This document shows positions 25,331 to 34,142 of a stretch of DNA of 47,062 nucleotides, piece by piece (the stretch's first letter is position 1; each line of letters opens with the position of its first letter). The notes beneath the pieces were generated by a model. The model had not been told where the DNA came from. It was given only the letters and a program-made list of their open reading frames with translations, and ran no database searches. Position numbers and translations under genes: made by a program. This DNA is from CAMDTE01 sp964504345 (lineage in GTDB: Bacteria > Bacteroidota > Bacteroidia > Flavobacteriales > Schleiferiaceae): the NCBI GenBank assembly GCA_964504345.1, contig CAZDDX010000011.1, forward strand, positions 1 to 47,062. Reading direction: 5' to 3'.

Positions 25331-26026
25331 TCAGTCTTCCAAACGGGCCATTTCCGCCAATCCGTGCGGGTCTTTGATTTGAAAGCGCTTACCCACCCGG
25401 GCGATGTAGCCGTCGTCTTCCAATTCCGCCAGTAAACGAATGAGGGATTCCGTTGCGGTCCCCACCAATTCAGCCCATTCGCTGCGCTTTAAATCCAGGG
25501 CCAAGCAGCCTTGATCGTCCGTGCCAAACCGAGCTTGCAGCATCAGAAAGAATTCTGCGGTTCGTTCCCGAACGGACTTTTGCGCCAAGCTGCTCATGAT
25601 GCGGCTCGCCTCCGCCAATTCGTGGCAGGTTAACTTGAGCATTTCTAGGGAAAACGGACCGTTGGACTTGAAAAAGCCCAACAAAACCTCGGCAGGTACA
25701 AAACAAGCAGCAGTTTTGTCCATGGCAACGGCAGAAACCGAGAGGGGTTCACCGGCCAACAGCGCTCGGTAGCCCAGGAGGTCGCCGTCGGTTAAAAAAC
25801 GAACGATGTGTTCGCGTCCGCTGGCTCCGGCGTGGACCATTTTCACGCGGCCGGACTGGATGCAGTACACGCCGCGTGGGGTTCTCCCCTCTTCCAAAAG
25901 CAATTCGCCTTTTTGGAATTGGCCAAAGCGCTTGTGGGCGCATAATTCATCCACCTCATCTCCTTGTAAATGCTGGAAAGGCGATAACGAGCGTGTGGCG
26001 CAAGTGGCGCACGTAAACGTATCCAT
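25331..26026 (-). CDS. FNR-type Crp/Fnr transcription regulator with putative Fe-S cysteines
   Basis: 231 residues. A cyclic-nucleotide-binding-like sensor domain (about 15-130) and a C-terminal winged helix-turn-helix (about 150-225) are clear. Cysteines C6, C9, C29 and C108 fit an oxygen-labile [4Fe-4S] cluster; C108 aligns with C122 of E. coli FNR, but the first three follow the Bacteroidota spacing (CxxC, then C29). In the recognition helix (GTATESLIRLLAEL) E193 and R197 match the residues that read the GA core in FNR and CRP. The gene is divergent from the cbb3 operon, and a GTGAY-N4-GTCAY palindrome sits between them and upstream of both sulfur operons. It probably senses oxygen and activates these genes. 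Confidence 0.88.
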   Translation of the reverse strand: MDTFTCATCATRSLSPFQHLQGDEVDELCAHKRFGQFQKGELLLEEGRTPRGVYCIQSGRVKMVHAGASGREHIVRFLTDGDLLGYRALLAGEPLSVSAVAMDKTAACFVPAEVLLGFFKSNGPFSLEMLKLTCHELAEASRIMSSLAQKSVRERTAEFFLMLQARFGTDDQGCLALDLKRSEWAELVGTATESLIRLLAELEDDGYIARVGKRFQIKDPHGLAEMARLED

Positions 26027-26048
26027 GGAAGATTTTTTTTGGCTCTAG

Positions 26049-26101
26049 GAAAGGTACGTGATAAATGTCATTTTTTATCGATGGGTGCTGTTTTCTCTTT
26101 G
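26049..26101. promoter_or_regulatory. fnr/cbb3 divergent control region with Crp/Fnr-type operator
   Basis: The palindrome GTGATAAATGTCAT lies at 26058-26071 (centre 26064.5). Plus-strand TCTCTTTG (26094-26101), a -7-like box for ccoI, starts 29.5 bases from the centre. On the minus strand TACCTTTC (26049-26056) is a -7 box for the regulator gene and abuts the operator, so binding could both activate ccoI and repress the regulator gene. Confidence 0.55.
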
Positions 26102-26109
26102 TTCCCACG

Positions 26110-28329
26110 ATGGCTGCACCCCATTCAAACCCCTACGCTGCTCTGGATCAAGTGGAATTGTACCCGCACGTGTACAAACATTGGTCGGAAAACAATGCCG
26201 TTGCGGAGCTGCACTTGCCCACCATTCACTGCGCGTCGTGCGTGCGCACCTTGGAAACTTGGCCCAAATGGCGCGACGGACTGGATTCGGTGGTGGTGGA
26301 TTTCAGTCAACAAACGGCGGTCATTCGATTCAATCCTACTTTGGTGTCCTTGTCTGATTTGGCGTTGGAACTTCAGGGCATGAGCTTTCCGCCGGACGTG
26401 AGTTTGGCGCAAAGCAGCGGCAGTTTCGTTCACCCCAAAAAATCTGCATTAGCACGCCTTCAGTTTAAGCAAATGGCGGTGGCTGGATTTGTGTTTGGGA
26501 ACACGATGCTGTTTGCATTGCCGGAGTATTTTGGAATGGAAGCGGGGTCGGGCTTGTCCTTATTCATCCGGTGGATCACCGCTTTTTTGAGCCTTCCGTT
26601 GGTGTGGATTTCCGGGGCGCCCTTTCTGGTGAGCGGCTGGGCGGCTTTGCGTCGGGGTACCACGAACATGGACGTGCCCATTTCTTTGGGCATCGTGGCA
26701 CTGATGGCACAAAGCCATTGGGATGTTTGGACCGGCAGTGGTCCCGGTTACTTTGACAGTTTGGCGGGCTTGTTGTTTTTCTTGCTGGTTGGGCGGTGGT
26801 TTCAGTCGCAAACCTATTCGGCACTGCACTTTGAACGCGATTATCGATCGTTCTTTCCATTTTCTGTTTGGGTGGTCCACAACGGCAAAGAAGTGGCGAA
26901 GCCTTTGGAATCCCTAAATACGGGAGATTTGGTGCGGGTTCGGCACGGAGAAATGGTTCCGGTGGAAAGCACCGTATTGGAGGGTGTTAGCGCCGTGGAC
27001 GTCTCATTTCTTACCGGTGAAGCGCAGCCGCAGGATGTGGCTCCGGGGTCACGGGTTCCTGCAGGTGCTCAATTGGTAGGCGGTGCCTTGCTGTTGCGCG
27101 CGGAGAAGGCATTGGATCAAAAGTATTTAACATCGCTTTGGAGCGAGGACACCGGCGGCCGACGCCCGCAATGGACCGCCCTCACGGACAGGCTGGGCAG
27201 AGCCTTTACGGGGGTAGTCTTGGGCATATCGGCCGCCGCTGCCCTCGTTTGGGCGTTTTTGGACCCGTCGCTGATGGTACCGGTGGTGACGTCCGTTTTG
27301 ATTGTGGCGTGTCCTTGTGCGCTGGCGCTGGCGGTGCCTTTTGCTTTGGGCAATTCAGTTCGGTTGTTGGGACGGCAAGGAGCTTTTGTTAAGTCCACAG
27401 CGACGGTGGAGCGGTTGGCGGCAGTGGGGGCATGGGTTTTTGACAAAACGGGAACCTTGACGGTTGCAGGATCTGTCCAGTGGAGCGAACCGTCGGGCAT
27501 AACCCCCCTGCAACGGATTGCTTTGCGGGCTTTGGCCAACCAAAGTGCGCATCCGCTCAGCCGTTCTCTGATGCAGCATTTTACGACCCAAGGAACGGTG
27601 GACGAGGGGGTTGTTGCTCAATTTGAGGAGGCCTTGGGACGCGGTATTTCCGGTGTTGTGGGGTCAAAAAAGTACCAACTGGGCAGCGCCGTATTCTGCA
27701 ACCAAGATCCTGCTGCGGCACCGGATCATGCACTGGGCGCGGTGGAGGACGGCGTATTTCTGGGGTGGTTCCTGCCTTTGAGCTCCTTCCGCCCGGGACT
27801 CAACCAAGCTCTGAGTGGCTTGGGAAGCGTACCCATCTCCGTACTTACTGGAGATACCGACGGGGAGCGCCAGGCGCTGTTGGCTGCGGTACCGTCCCAA
27901 ACGGAACTGCGCTTCCGCCAAAAACCGGAGGATAAGAAGGCGTACGTCCAAGCGCTTCAAGAGCGCGGCTTTTCCGTGGCCATGGTGGGCGACGGATTGA
28001 ACGATGCCGGTGCCTTGGCCCAGAGCGACGTGGGCATCACGGTGGCCGAAGATGCCCTGCACTTTGCCCCCGCGTGCGATGTGCTGCTGCGCGGTGATGC
28101 GCTGCCGCAATTGGACCGGATGCAACGATTTGCACAAGCCGGTGTGCGTGCGGTACGGCTGAGCATTTTCATGAGTTTGGCCTACAACGTTGTGGGGTTG
28201 AGTTTCGCCGTTCGGGGTGCACTTACTCCGGAGGTCAGCGCCATCCTCATGCCCCTCAGCTCCCTGAGTGTGGTGGCCTTCACCACCCTGTACACCCGGC
28301 GTCAAGCCCAAAAAATATTTGCCTCATGA
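26110..28329 (+). CDS. ccoI: copper-translocating P1B-ATPase, CcoI-type
   Basis: 739 residues from the ATG at 26110. The ATG at 26065 lies inside the operator and was rejected. An N-terminal heavy-metal domain has HCASC (40-44). The membrane motif CPC is at 401-403, the phosphorylation motif DKTGTLT begins at 445, and TGEAQP and GDGLNDAG are present. CcoI-type ATPases supply copper to the haem-copper centre of cbb3 oxidase. The next gene, ccoS, overlaps by 4 bases and the oxidase subunits follow, which fixes the role. It lacks the cysteine-rich N-terminal extension seen in many CcoI proteins. Confidence 0.93.
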   Translation: MAAPHSNPYAALDQVELYPHVYKHWSENNAVAELHLPTIHCASCVRTLETWPKWRDGLDSVVVDFSQQTAVIRFNPTLVSLSDLALELQGMSFPPDVSLAQSSGSFVHPKKSALARLQFKQMAVAGFVFGNTMLFALPEYFGMEAGSGLSLFIRWITAFLSLPLVWISGAPFLVSGWAALRRGTTNMDVPISLGIVALMAQSHWDVWTGSGPGYFDSLAGLLFFLLVGRWFQSQTYSALHFERDYRSFFPFSVWVVHNGKEVAKPLESLNTGDLVRVRHGEMVPVESTVLEGVSAVDVSFLTGEAQPQDVAPGSRVPAGAQLVGGALLLRAEKALDQKYLTSLWSEDTGGRRPQWTALTDRLGRAFTGVVLGISAAAALVWAFLDPSLMVPVVTSVLIVACPCALALAVPFALGNSVRLLGRQGAFVKSTATVERLAAVGAWVFDKTGTLTVAGSVQWSEPSGITPLQRIALRALANQSAHPLSRSLMQHFTTQGTVDEGVVAQFEEALGRGISGVVGSKKYQLGSAVFCNQDPAAAPDHALGAVEDGVFLGWFLPLSSFRPGLNQALSGLGSVPISVLTGDTDGERQALLAAVPSQTELRFRQKPEDKKAYVQALQERGFSVAMVGDGLNDAGALAQSDVGITVAEDALHFAPACDVLLRGDALPQLDRMQRFAQAGVRAVRLSIFMSLAYNVVGLSFAVRGALTPEVSAILMPLSSLSVVAFTTLYTRRQAQKIFAS

Positions 28330-28502
28330 GTGCTTTTTACCTGATGGTGCCGGTGAGCATTGCCCTGGCTACGGCTTTTCTCTACGTGTTCTTAAAACTC
28401 AACGACAACGGACAGTTTGACGACACCACCTCGCCGTCGGTGCGCATGCTGGACGACAAAACGGTTGACGCTCCGGAGGCCCCGAAAAAAGAAAACGAAT
28501 AA
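28326..28502 (+). CDS. ccoS: cbb3 oxidase maturation protein CcoS
   Basis: 58 residues (MSAFYLMVPVSI...). One membrane helix is followed by LNDNGQFDD and a VRMLDD segment, the conserved pattern of CcoS (FixS). It overlaps ccoI by 4 bases (ATGA). CcoS is needed to insert haem and copper into the cbb3 oxidase. Confidence 0.92.
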   Translation: MSAFYLMVPVSIALATAFLYVFLKLNDNGQFDDTTSPSVRMLDDKTVDAPEAPKKENE

Positions 28503-28528
28503 TTCCCTTTACACAACTCAATCACCCT

Positions 28529-30679
28529 ATGGAAACACCCTTGGAACGGTTTGCGTACGACAACAAGATTGTGCGCAACTTCTTGGTCGCCACCCTTGTG
28601 TGGGGACTCATTGGATTTTTGGTGGGACTGACCATCGCCTTGCAGCTGGTCTTCCCGGATTTGAATGCGGATTTACCGTGGTTGACCTTTGGTCGATTGC
28701 GGGCCCTGCACACGAACGGCGCCATTTTCGCGTTCGCCGGCAACGCCATCTTCACCGGGGTGTACTATTCGCTGCAACGCTTATTGAAGGCGCGCATGGC
28801 CAGCGATTTATTGAGTAAAATCCACTTTTGGGGTTGGCAGTTGATCATCCTGTCCGCCGTGGTGACGCTGCCGCTGGGGATCACCACCTCCAAGGAATAC
28901 GCGGAATTGGAATGGCCCATCGACATCGCCATCGCTTTGGTGTGGGTGGTTTTTGGCGTCAACATGATTTGGACCATCCTCAAGCGTCGCGAGGAACACT
29001 TGTACGTAGCCGTTTGGTTCTACCTAGCAACGTTTGTGACGGTTGCCGTTCTGCACATCTTCAACAGCTTGGAACTGCCCGTCAGCGCCTTGAAAAGTTA
29101 CTCCGTCTACGCGGGAGTGCAAGACGCCTTGGTTCAGTGGTGGTACGGACACAATGCGGTGGCGTTTTTCCTGACCACCCCCTTCCTGGGCATGATGTAC
29201 TACTTCCTTCCCAAGGCGGTGGATCGCCCCGTTTATTCGTACCGACTCTCCATTGTTCACTTCTGGGCCTTGATTTTCATTTACATCTGGGCCGGACCGC
29301 ACCACCTCCTCTACTCTGCTTTGCCCGACTGGGCGCAAAGCTTGGGAACCGTATTCTCCATCATGCTGATTGCACCGTCGTGGGGCGGCATGATCAACGG
29401 TCTCTTGACGCTGCGCGGTGCCTGGGACCGGGTTCGGGACTCCGCCGTTCTAAAGTTCTTTGTGGTGGGCGTATCTGCCTACGGCATGGCCACTTTTGAG
29501 GGCCCCATGCTGTCCATCAAGAGCATCAACGCCATTGCACACTTCACGGATTGGATTCCGGCGCACGTACACGTAGGAACTCTGGGATGGAACGGTTTCA
29601 TGACGTTTGGCATGATCTATTGGTTGGTTCCCCGTTTGTTTACGGGCGGTACCTACTCCGAAAAACTGGCCAACTGGCACTTTTGGCTGGGCACCACCGG
29701 CCTGCTGTTCTGGGCTCTTCCCATGTACGTTGCCGGATTTACCCAAAGTTTGATGTGGAAGGAATTGGCCGTAGACGGCACTTTGGTGTACGGCAATTTC
29801 CTGGAGACCACCCGTCAGATCATCCCCATGTACGCCCTGCGCGCCTTGGGCGGCACGCTGTACATCTCCGGGATGGTGGTGATGTTCGTCAATGTATGGA
29901 AAACCGTTACCCGCGGTAAACTGATTGCCAACGAAGCTGCTGAGGCCCCGGCCTTGGCGCGCCACGGCGCCCACCAAGGCGAACACTGGCACCGGTGGAT
30001 TGAGCGGCGTCCGGTTCAGTTGTTGATTTGGAGTACCGTGGTCATTTTGATTGGTGGAATCATCGAAATCGTGCCCACGATGATGGTGAAAAGCAACACC
30101 CCCACCATCGCGAGCGTAAAGCCCTACACGCCCTTGGAGTTGGAAGGTCGGGATATCTACATCCGGGAAGGCTGCAACGCTTGCCACTCGCAAATGATTC
30201 GCCCCTTCCCCACCGAGGTTTTGCGCTACGACCCCGCGGGCAAACAGTATTCGCTGCCCGGAGAATACGTCTACGACCATCCGCACCTGTGGGGCTCCAA
30301 GCGCACCGGACCGGATTTGATGCGCGTGGGCGGCAAATACCCGGACAGCTGGCACTACAACCACATGCTGGACCCCACCAGCATGTCTCCCGGCTCCATC
30401 ATGCCCCGCTACCCGTGGCTGTTCTCCGGAGACGGACACGACGCCACCCTCAACACCTCGTTGACGGTTAAGAAAATGAAAGCCATGGTTGCCTTGGGCG
30501 TACCCTATACGGATGCTGAAGTTGCTGGAGCCCTGGACAACCTGAACCGTCAAGCGGCGGAAATTGCCCAACGCTTGAACGAAGACCCCACCATCCAAGT
30601 GGAACCCAACGAGGAAATCATCGCGTTGATTGCCTACTTGCAGCGCATGGGGACCGACGTTAAAAAAGGAATGAAATGA
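28529..30679 (+). CDS. ccoN: cbb3 oxidase subunits I and II fused (CcoNO)
   Basis: 716 residues. About residues 1-480 form the twelve-helix haem b/haem b3-CuB subunit CcoN. From about 500 a CcoO-type monohaem cytochrome c follows, with CNACH at 549-553 and the SQMIRPFPTEVLRYDP sequence typical of CcoO. This N-O fusion is normal in Bacteroidota. The enzyme reduces oxygen with high affinity, pumping protons across the cytoplasmic membrane. It lies 26 bases after ccoS and overlaps ccoQ by 4 bases, as part of one long operon. Confidence 0.97.
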   Translation: METPLERFAYDNKIVRNFLVATLVWGLIGFLVGLTIALQLVFPDLNADLPWLTFGRLRALHTNGAIFAFAGNAIFTGVYYSLQRLLKARMASDLLSKIHFWGWQLIILSAVVTLPLGITTSKEYAELEWPIDIAIALVWVVFGVNMIWTILKRREEHLYVAVWFYLATFVTVAVLHIFNSLELPVSALKSYSVYAGVQDALVQWWYGHNAVAFFLTTPFLGMMYYFLPKAVDRPVYSYRLSIVHFWALIFIYIWAGPHHLLYSALPDWAQSLGTVFSIMLIAPSWGGMINGLLTLRGAWDRVRDSAVLKFFVVGVSAYGMATFEGPMLSIKSINAIAHFTDWIPAHVHVGTLGWNGFMTFGMIYWLVPRLFTGGTYSEKLANWHFWLGTTGLLFWALPMYVAGFTQSLMWKELAVDGTLVYGNFLETTRQIIPMYALRALGGTLYISGMVVMFVNVWKTVTRGKLIANEAAEAPALARHGAHQGEHWHRWIERRPVQLLIWSTVVILIGGIIEIVPTMMVKSNTPTIASVKPYTPLELEGRDIYIREGCNACHSQMIRPFPTEVLRYDPAGKQYSLPGEYVYDHPHLWGSKRTGPDLMRVGGKYPDSWHYNHMLDPTSMSPGSIMPRYPWLFSGDGHDATLNTSLTVKKMKAMVALGVPYTDAEVAGALDNLNRQAAEIAQRLNEDPTIQVEPNEEIIALIAYLQRMGTDVKKGMK

Positions 30680-30861
30680 GCAAGAACTTGACCTTTTTGG
30701 CCCAAGTAGAGGGAATCGAGTGGTTTCCCATTGCAACGATGGTGATTTACTTGGCATTTTTTGCCGCCGTCGGGTACTACGTGTTCAAAACGAAAGGCGA
30801 TCGTGTAGACCGCTGGTCCCGACTGCCCCTGGAGTCCAACGATAAACAAAAACAAGCATGA
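30676..30861 (+). CDS. ccoQ: CcoQ-like small cbb3 oxidase subunit
   Basis: 61 residues with one membrane helix (MVIYLAFFAAVGYYVF) and a charged tail, in the usual position for CcoQ. It overlaps ccoNO and ccoP by 4 bases each. Sequence conservation of CcoQ is weak, so position carries most of the weight. Confidence 0.8.
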   Translation: MSKNLTFLAQVEGIEWFPIATMVIYLAFFAAVGYYVFKTKGDRVDRWSRLPLESNDKQKQA

Positions 30862-31715
30862 ACGCATACGCCTTGTGGAGCATCTCCCAAGAATGGGTAG
30901 ATCTCTTTATTTCCCTGGGAAAACCCACCAACGTTTTGGCCCTCATTACCTTTTTTGTGGGCCTGTTCACGGCACTGGCCGTCCTGCGGACGTTGGAAAC
31001 CCTCAAGCAAAAGCTGGGTATTGCACCCGAACCCAAAAAAGCCCCTTGGTACTCGCGCAAAAAAGTAATGGAAAGCCTGACGGACTCCGTTCCCCTGGAG
31101 CGGGAGGGGGACGTGATGTTGGACCACAACTACGACGGCATTCGGGAGCTGGACAACAACCTTCCTCCTTGGTGGCTCTACGGCTTTTATCTGACCATTT
31201 TTGGTGGCATCATCTACTTGTGGTACTACCACGTGATGCCAGACACCCCCTTGCAGGCCGACGAATTCACGACGGAAATGGCGGTTGTGGAGCAAATCAA
31301 ACAGGACTACTTAGCCGGTGAGGCCAATAAAGTGGACGAGAACACCGTGGTGGCCTTGGCCGACGCCAGCGCCTTGGCCGACGGCAAAAAAACCTTCGAG
31401 GCCAACTGTGCGTCGTGCCATTTGGCCGACGGTGGAGGTTCTGTTGGACCCAATTTGACGGATGCGTATTGGATCCACGGCGGCAGCATTAAGGACGTCT
31501 TCACCACCATCAAATACGGTGTGTTGGAAAAAGGCATGATTTCCTGGCAAGAAACGTTAAGCCCCGTGCAGATGCAAAACGTCGCCAGCTACATTTTGAC
31601 GTTCCAAGGCACCAAGCCCGCAAATCCAAAGGCGCCGCAAGGGACCTTGTACGATCCTGCTTCTGATGCCTCTGCCGCTGGAAACCCAGCGGATACTGCA
31701 GCAGTGCAACCATAA
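30858..31715 (+). CDS. ccoP: cbb3 oxidase cytochrome c subunit III (CcoP), single-haem
   Basis: 285 residues: two N-terminal membrane helices (about 12-45 and 105-127), then one cytochrome c domain with CASCH at 184-188 and the segment VGPNLTDAYWIHGG typical of CcoP. Proteobacterial CcoP has two haems, whereas this has only one; the reduced form is common in Bacteroidota. It takes electrons from soluble or membrane cytochrome c and passes them to CcoO/N. TsdA, encoded 5.4 kb downstream, is a possible donor. The C-terminal tail is low complexity (Ala, Pro, Asp). Confidence 0.93.
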   Translation: MNAYALWSISQEWVDLFISLGKPTNVLALITFFVGLFTALAVLRTLETLKQKLGIAPEPKKAPWYSRKKVMESLTDSVPLEREGDVMLDHNYDGIRELDNNLPPWWLYGFYLTIFGGIIYLWYYHVMPDTPLQADEFTTEMAVVEQIKQDYLAGEANKVDENTVVALADASALADGKKTFEANCASCHLADGGGSVGPNLTDAYWIHGGSIKDVFTTIKYGVLEKGMISWQETLSPVQMQNVASYILTFQGTKPANPKAPQGTLYDPASDASAAGNPADTAAVQP

Positions 31716-31723
31716 CGGTGCTA

Positions 31724-31748
31724 CCCGCGGGCGCTGCGCGCCCGCGGG
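31724..31748 (+). terminator. strong hairpin between ccoP and ccoG
   Basis: CCCGCGGGCG (31724-31733) pairs with CGCCCGCGGG (31739-31748) around CTGCG, and a short T run follows (ATTCCCATTTTT). It may be a partial terminator that lowers ccoG expression relative to the oxidase. Confidence 0.5.
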
Positions 31749-31835
31749 ATTCCCATTTTTCCCCCGATTCCCTATTTCGAGTTTTTGCGTCAAAAACTCG
31801 CCACCACCCTTCTGCCAACCTTACTTCCCCCAGCC

Positions 31836-33245
31836 ATGTCCACCCCCACATCGGACAACCGAGAAGCCTTCCGCGACTCCATCGGCACCATCTCCGCAGA
31901 CGGCAAACGTTTGCACCTCCACCCCAAGCGGGCCACCGGCAAATTCACTACTTGGCGCCAGCGGGTGAGCTACCTGCTTTTGGCCTTCCTTTTTGCCGGC
32001 CCATGGCTGCGTGTTGGTGGCATGCCCCTACTTCAACTCGACGTTTTGCACCGTCGGTTTATCCTGTTGGGACAGGTCTTTTGGCCGCAAGACTTCCACT
32101 TGCTGGTGATCCTCATGCTGCTCTCTGTCTTGGCCGTTGCCTTGTTTACCATCGCGCTGGGACGGCTTTTCTGCGGCTGGATCTGCCCGCAAACCATCTT
32201 CATGGAACACGTTTTTCGTCGGATCGAATACTGGATCGACGGAGACCGGAGCGCACAGATTAAGTTGCAAAACCAACCCTGGAATGCAGAGAAAATCCGC
32301 AAGCGTTTGCTCAAAAATACCTTTTTTGCGCTGGTTTCCTTTGCCGTATCCAACACCTTCCTGATGTACCTAATTGGAACCGACGCCTGGTTGCAATTGG
32401 TGGAGGAGGGACCCGCCAAGCACCGGGGAGGATTTGCCGCCATCGTGATCTTTACGGGCGTCTTCTTTTTTGTGTTTGCGTGGTTTCGCGAGCAGGTGTG
32501 TTTGATCGTTTGCCCGTACGGTCGGCTGCAAGGTGTTTTGTTGGACCGCAACTCCCTTGTGATTGCTTACGATCGCGTTCGGGGCGAAGAACGGGCTCCC
32601 CTTCACAAAAGCGAAGACCGTGCCGCGGCTGGAAAAGGAGACTGCGTGGATTGCGGCCTCTGCGTTCAGGTCTGCCCCACCGGGATCGACATCCGGAACG
32701 GCACCCAATTGGAGTGCATCAATTGCACCGCGTGCATCGATGCCTGCGAAGAGGTCATGCTGAAAACGCACCAAGACCCCGGACTCATACGGTTTGCGTC
32801 TGAGGCCAACATCGCGGAGAAGAAGCCCTTTACCTACACTCCTCGTCTCAAGGCCTACACGGTTCTGTTGGCTGCATTGAGCATTTTAATGGCGGCACTG
32901 CTCTTCCTTCGCTTGAAAGTGGAAGCCACCGTTTTACGTGCGCCCGGCCAAACTTTTCAGGTACACGATACCGCGTACACCAACCTCTACACCTACAAAT
33001 TGATCAATAAATCCGGGCGTGAAGGCGTATTGAGCATGGCATTGCCCAAGGGTGCTCCGGGAAGCATTCAATGGATTGGACCGTCGGCTCAAAAAGCAGA
33101 CGCCAAAGGCATGACCAAGGGCTCTTTCTTCCTCTGGTTGTCCAAAAAAGACGTTCACGGTTCCAAAAACAAAGTGGAGTTGGTGGTTTTCCTGGACGGC
33201 GTGGAGGTGGACCGGATTCGCACGCAATTTTACGGCCCTCGCTGA
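31836..33245 (+). CDS. ccoG: cbb3 oxidase accessory ferredoxin-like protein CcoG
   Basis: 469 residues from the ATG at 31836. Membrane helices hold the CGWICP motif (C113, C117) and VCLIVCPYGRLQG. Two [4Fe-4S] ferredoxin motifs (CVDCGLCVQVCP and CINCTACIDAC) follow, and the C-terminal ~130 residues are the Ig-like FixG_C domain. CcoG is thought to reduce copper during cbb3 assembly. The neighbouring ccoP gene ends 121 bases upstream, with a hairpin between. The stop codon shares one base with the next start. Confidence 0.95.
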   Translation: MSTPTSDNREAFRDSIGTISADGKRLHLHPKRATGKFTTWRQRVSYLLLAFLFAGPWLRVGGMPLLQLDVLHRRFILLGQVFWPQDFHLLVILMLLSVLAVALFTIALGRLFCGWICPQTIFMEHVFRRIEYWIDGDRSAQIKLQNQPWNAEKIRKRLLKNTFFALVSFAVSNTFLMYLIGTDAWLQLVEEGPAKHRGGFAAIVIFTGVFFFVFAWFREQVCLIVCPYGRLQGVLLDRNSLVIAYDRVRGEERAPLHKSEDRAAAGKGDCVDCGLCVQVCPTGIDIRNGTQLECINCTACIDACEEVMLKTHQDPGLIRFASEANIAEKKPFTYTPRLKAYTVLLAALSILMAALLFLRLKVEATVLRAPGQTFQVHDTAYTNLYTYKLINKSGREGVLSMALPKGAPGSIQWIGPSAQKADAKGMTKGSFFLWLSKKDVHGSKNKVELVVFLDGVEVDRIRTQFYGPR

Positions 33246-34060
33246 TGGAACCGATGTTGGCACAAATCAACGGTTCGTCCGCATGGGTGGCCGGGGTTCT
33301 TTTGGGCTTGTCTGCCGCGGTTCATTGCCTGGGCATGTGCGGCCCCTTGGTGATTGCAATGGGCAAGACCCGCTCCCACTGGACGGCCTTGGCCGCCTAC
33401 CACGGTGCCCGTACGGGATCCTACCTGCTGTTGGGTCTGGTGGTTATGACCTTCGCCCCCATGGCCACCGGCCAGCGGTGGCTCAGCATTCTATCCGGCG
33501 TGTTTTTACTAGCCACGTCCTGGCAAGAGCAATTTTCAGAACCCGCTTGCTGCACCACTCAGAAAACACCGTGGCACAAGCGCTTGCTGCAGTGGCGCAC
33601 CTGGTCCTTGAAAAACACCTCCGGCGTGCTGAATGCGTCGGTATTGGGTGGGTTGAATGGATTATTGCCGTGTGGAATGGTCTATGCCGCGTTGGCAACT
33701 TCATCTGCCTTTGGTGGATGGCTGGGCGGTGTTCAGTTTCTAGTGGGTTTTGGGGCCGCAACGGCCTTGCCCCTGGTGGTGTTGCAAGCACTTGGAAAGC
33801 GCCTGTCCCCGCCCTGGATGAAGCGCTGGAAGGCGGCTAGCGCCGTGCTGGGTGTTGCGATGGGCTTGTGGTTTATTTTGCGCGGTGCGGGATTGGGGAT
33901 TCCCTTTTTGAGTCCAACCGACGGTTCCTTGCAGTTGGAGTCCCATGCCCCTATACCTTCTGGGGTGGCGGCAACGGGAAACGCCACGGGCCACCCCAAA
34001 ACAGTTCCATTGAATCCATGTCCCAAAGAAAAACCAGGAGCCTGTTGCACCAAAGAATAA
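33245..34060 (+). CDS. SafE/DsbD-like membrane protein of cbb3 cluster
   Basis: 271 residues from the ATG at 33245. About six membrane helices. HCLGMCGP (H27, C28, C32) near the N-terminus and LNGLLPCGMVY in the middle are the motifs of the sulfite-exporter/DsbD-2 family found in cbb3 clusters. The tail ends CCTKE, which is cysteine-rich. Members are implicated in copper or thiol delivery for oxidase assembly. Overlap with ccoG is one base. No ccoH (fixH) gene lies between ccoG and this gene, where it is usually found. Confidence 0.85.
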   Translation: MEPMLAQINGSSAWVAGVLLGLSAAVHCLGMCGPLVIAMGKTRSHWTALAAYHGARTGSYLLLGLVVMTFAPMATGQRWLSILSGVFLLATSWQEQFSEPACCTTQKTPWHKRLLQWRTWSLKNTSGVLNASVLGGLNGLLPCGMVYAALATSSAFGGWLGGVQFLVGFGAATALPLVVLQALGKRLSPPWMKRWKAASAVLGVAMGLWFILRGAGLGIPFLSPTDGSLQLESHAPIPSGVAATGNATGHPKTVPLNPCPKEKPGACCTKE

Positions 34061-34114
34061 TTACAAAAGGGAATGAAAACACTGTTGGCATGCTCTTTGG
34101 GCCCATTTAATGCC

Positions 34115-34122
34115 GAACTTTG
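34115..34122 (+). promoter_or_regulatory. -7-like box GAACTTTG
   Basis: It resembles TAnnTTTG and lies 20 bases before the ATG at 34143. It would separate the membrane-protein gene from the cbb3 operon. An alternative ATG at 34110 overlaps this region and is less likely. Confidence 0.35.
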
Positions 34123-34142
34123 ATCCTCTTAATAACCCTTCA

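Noticed and set aside
29450..30757. 435-residue frame antisense to ccoNO
   Set aside because: Antisense to an unmistakable oxidase gene and without any recognisable features.
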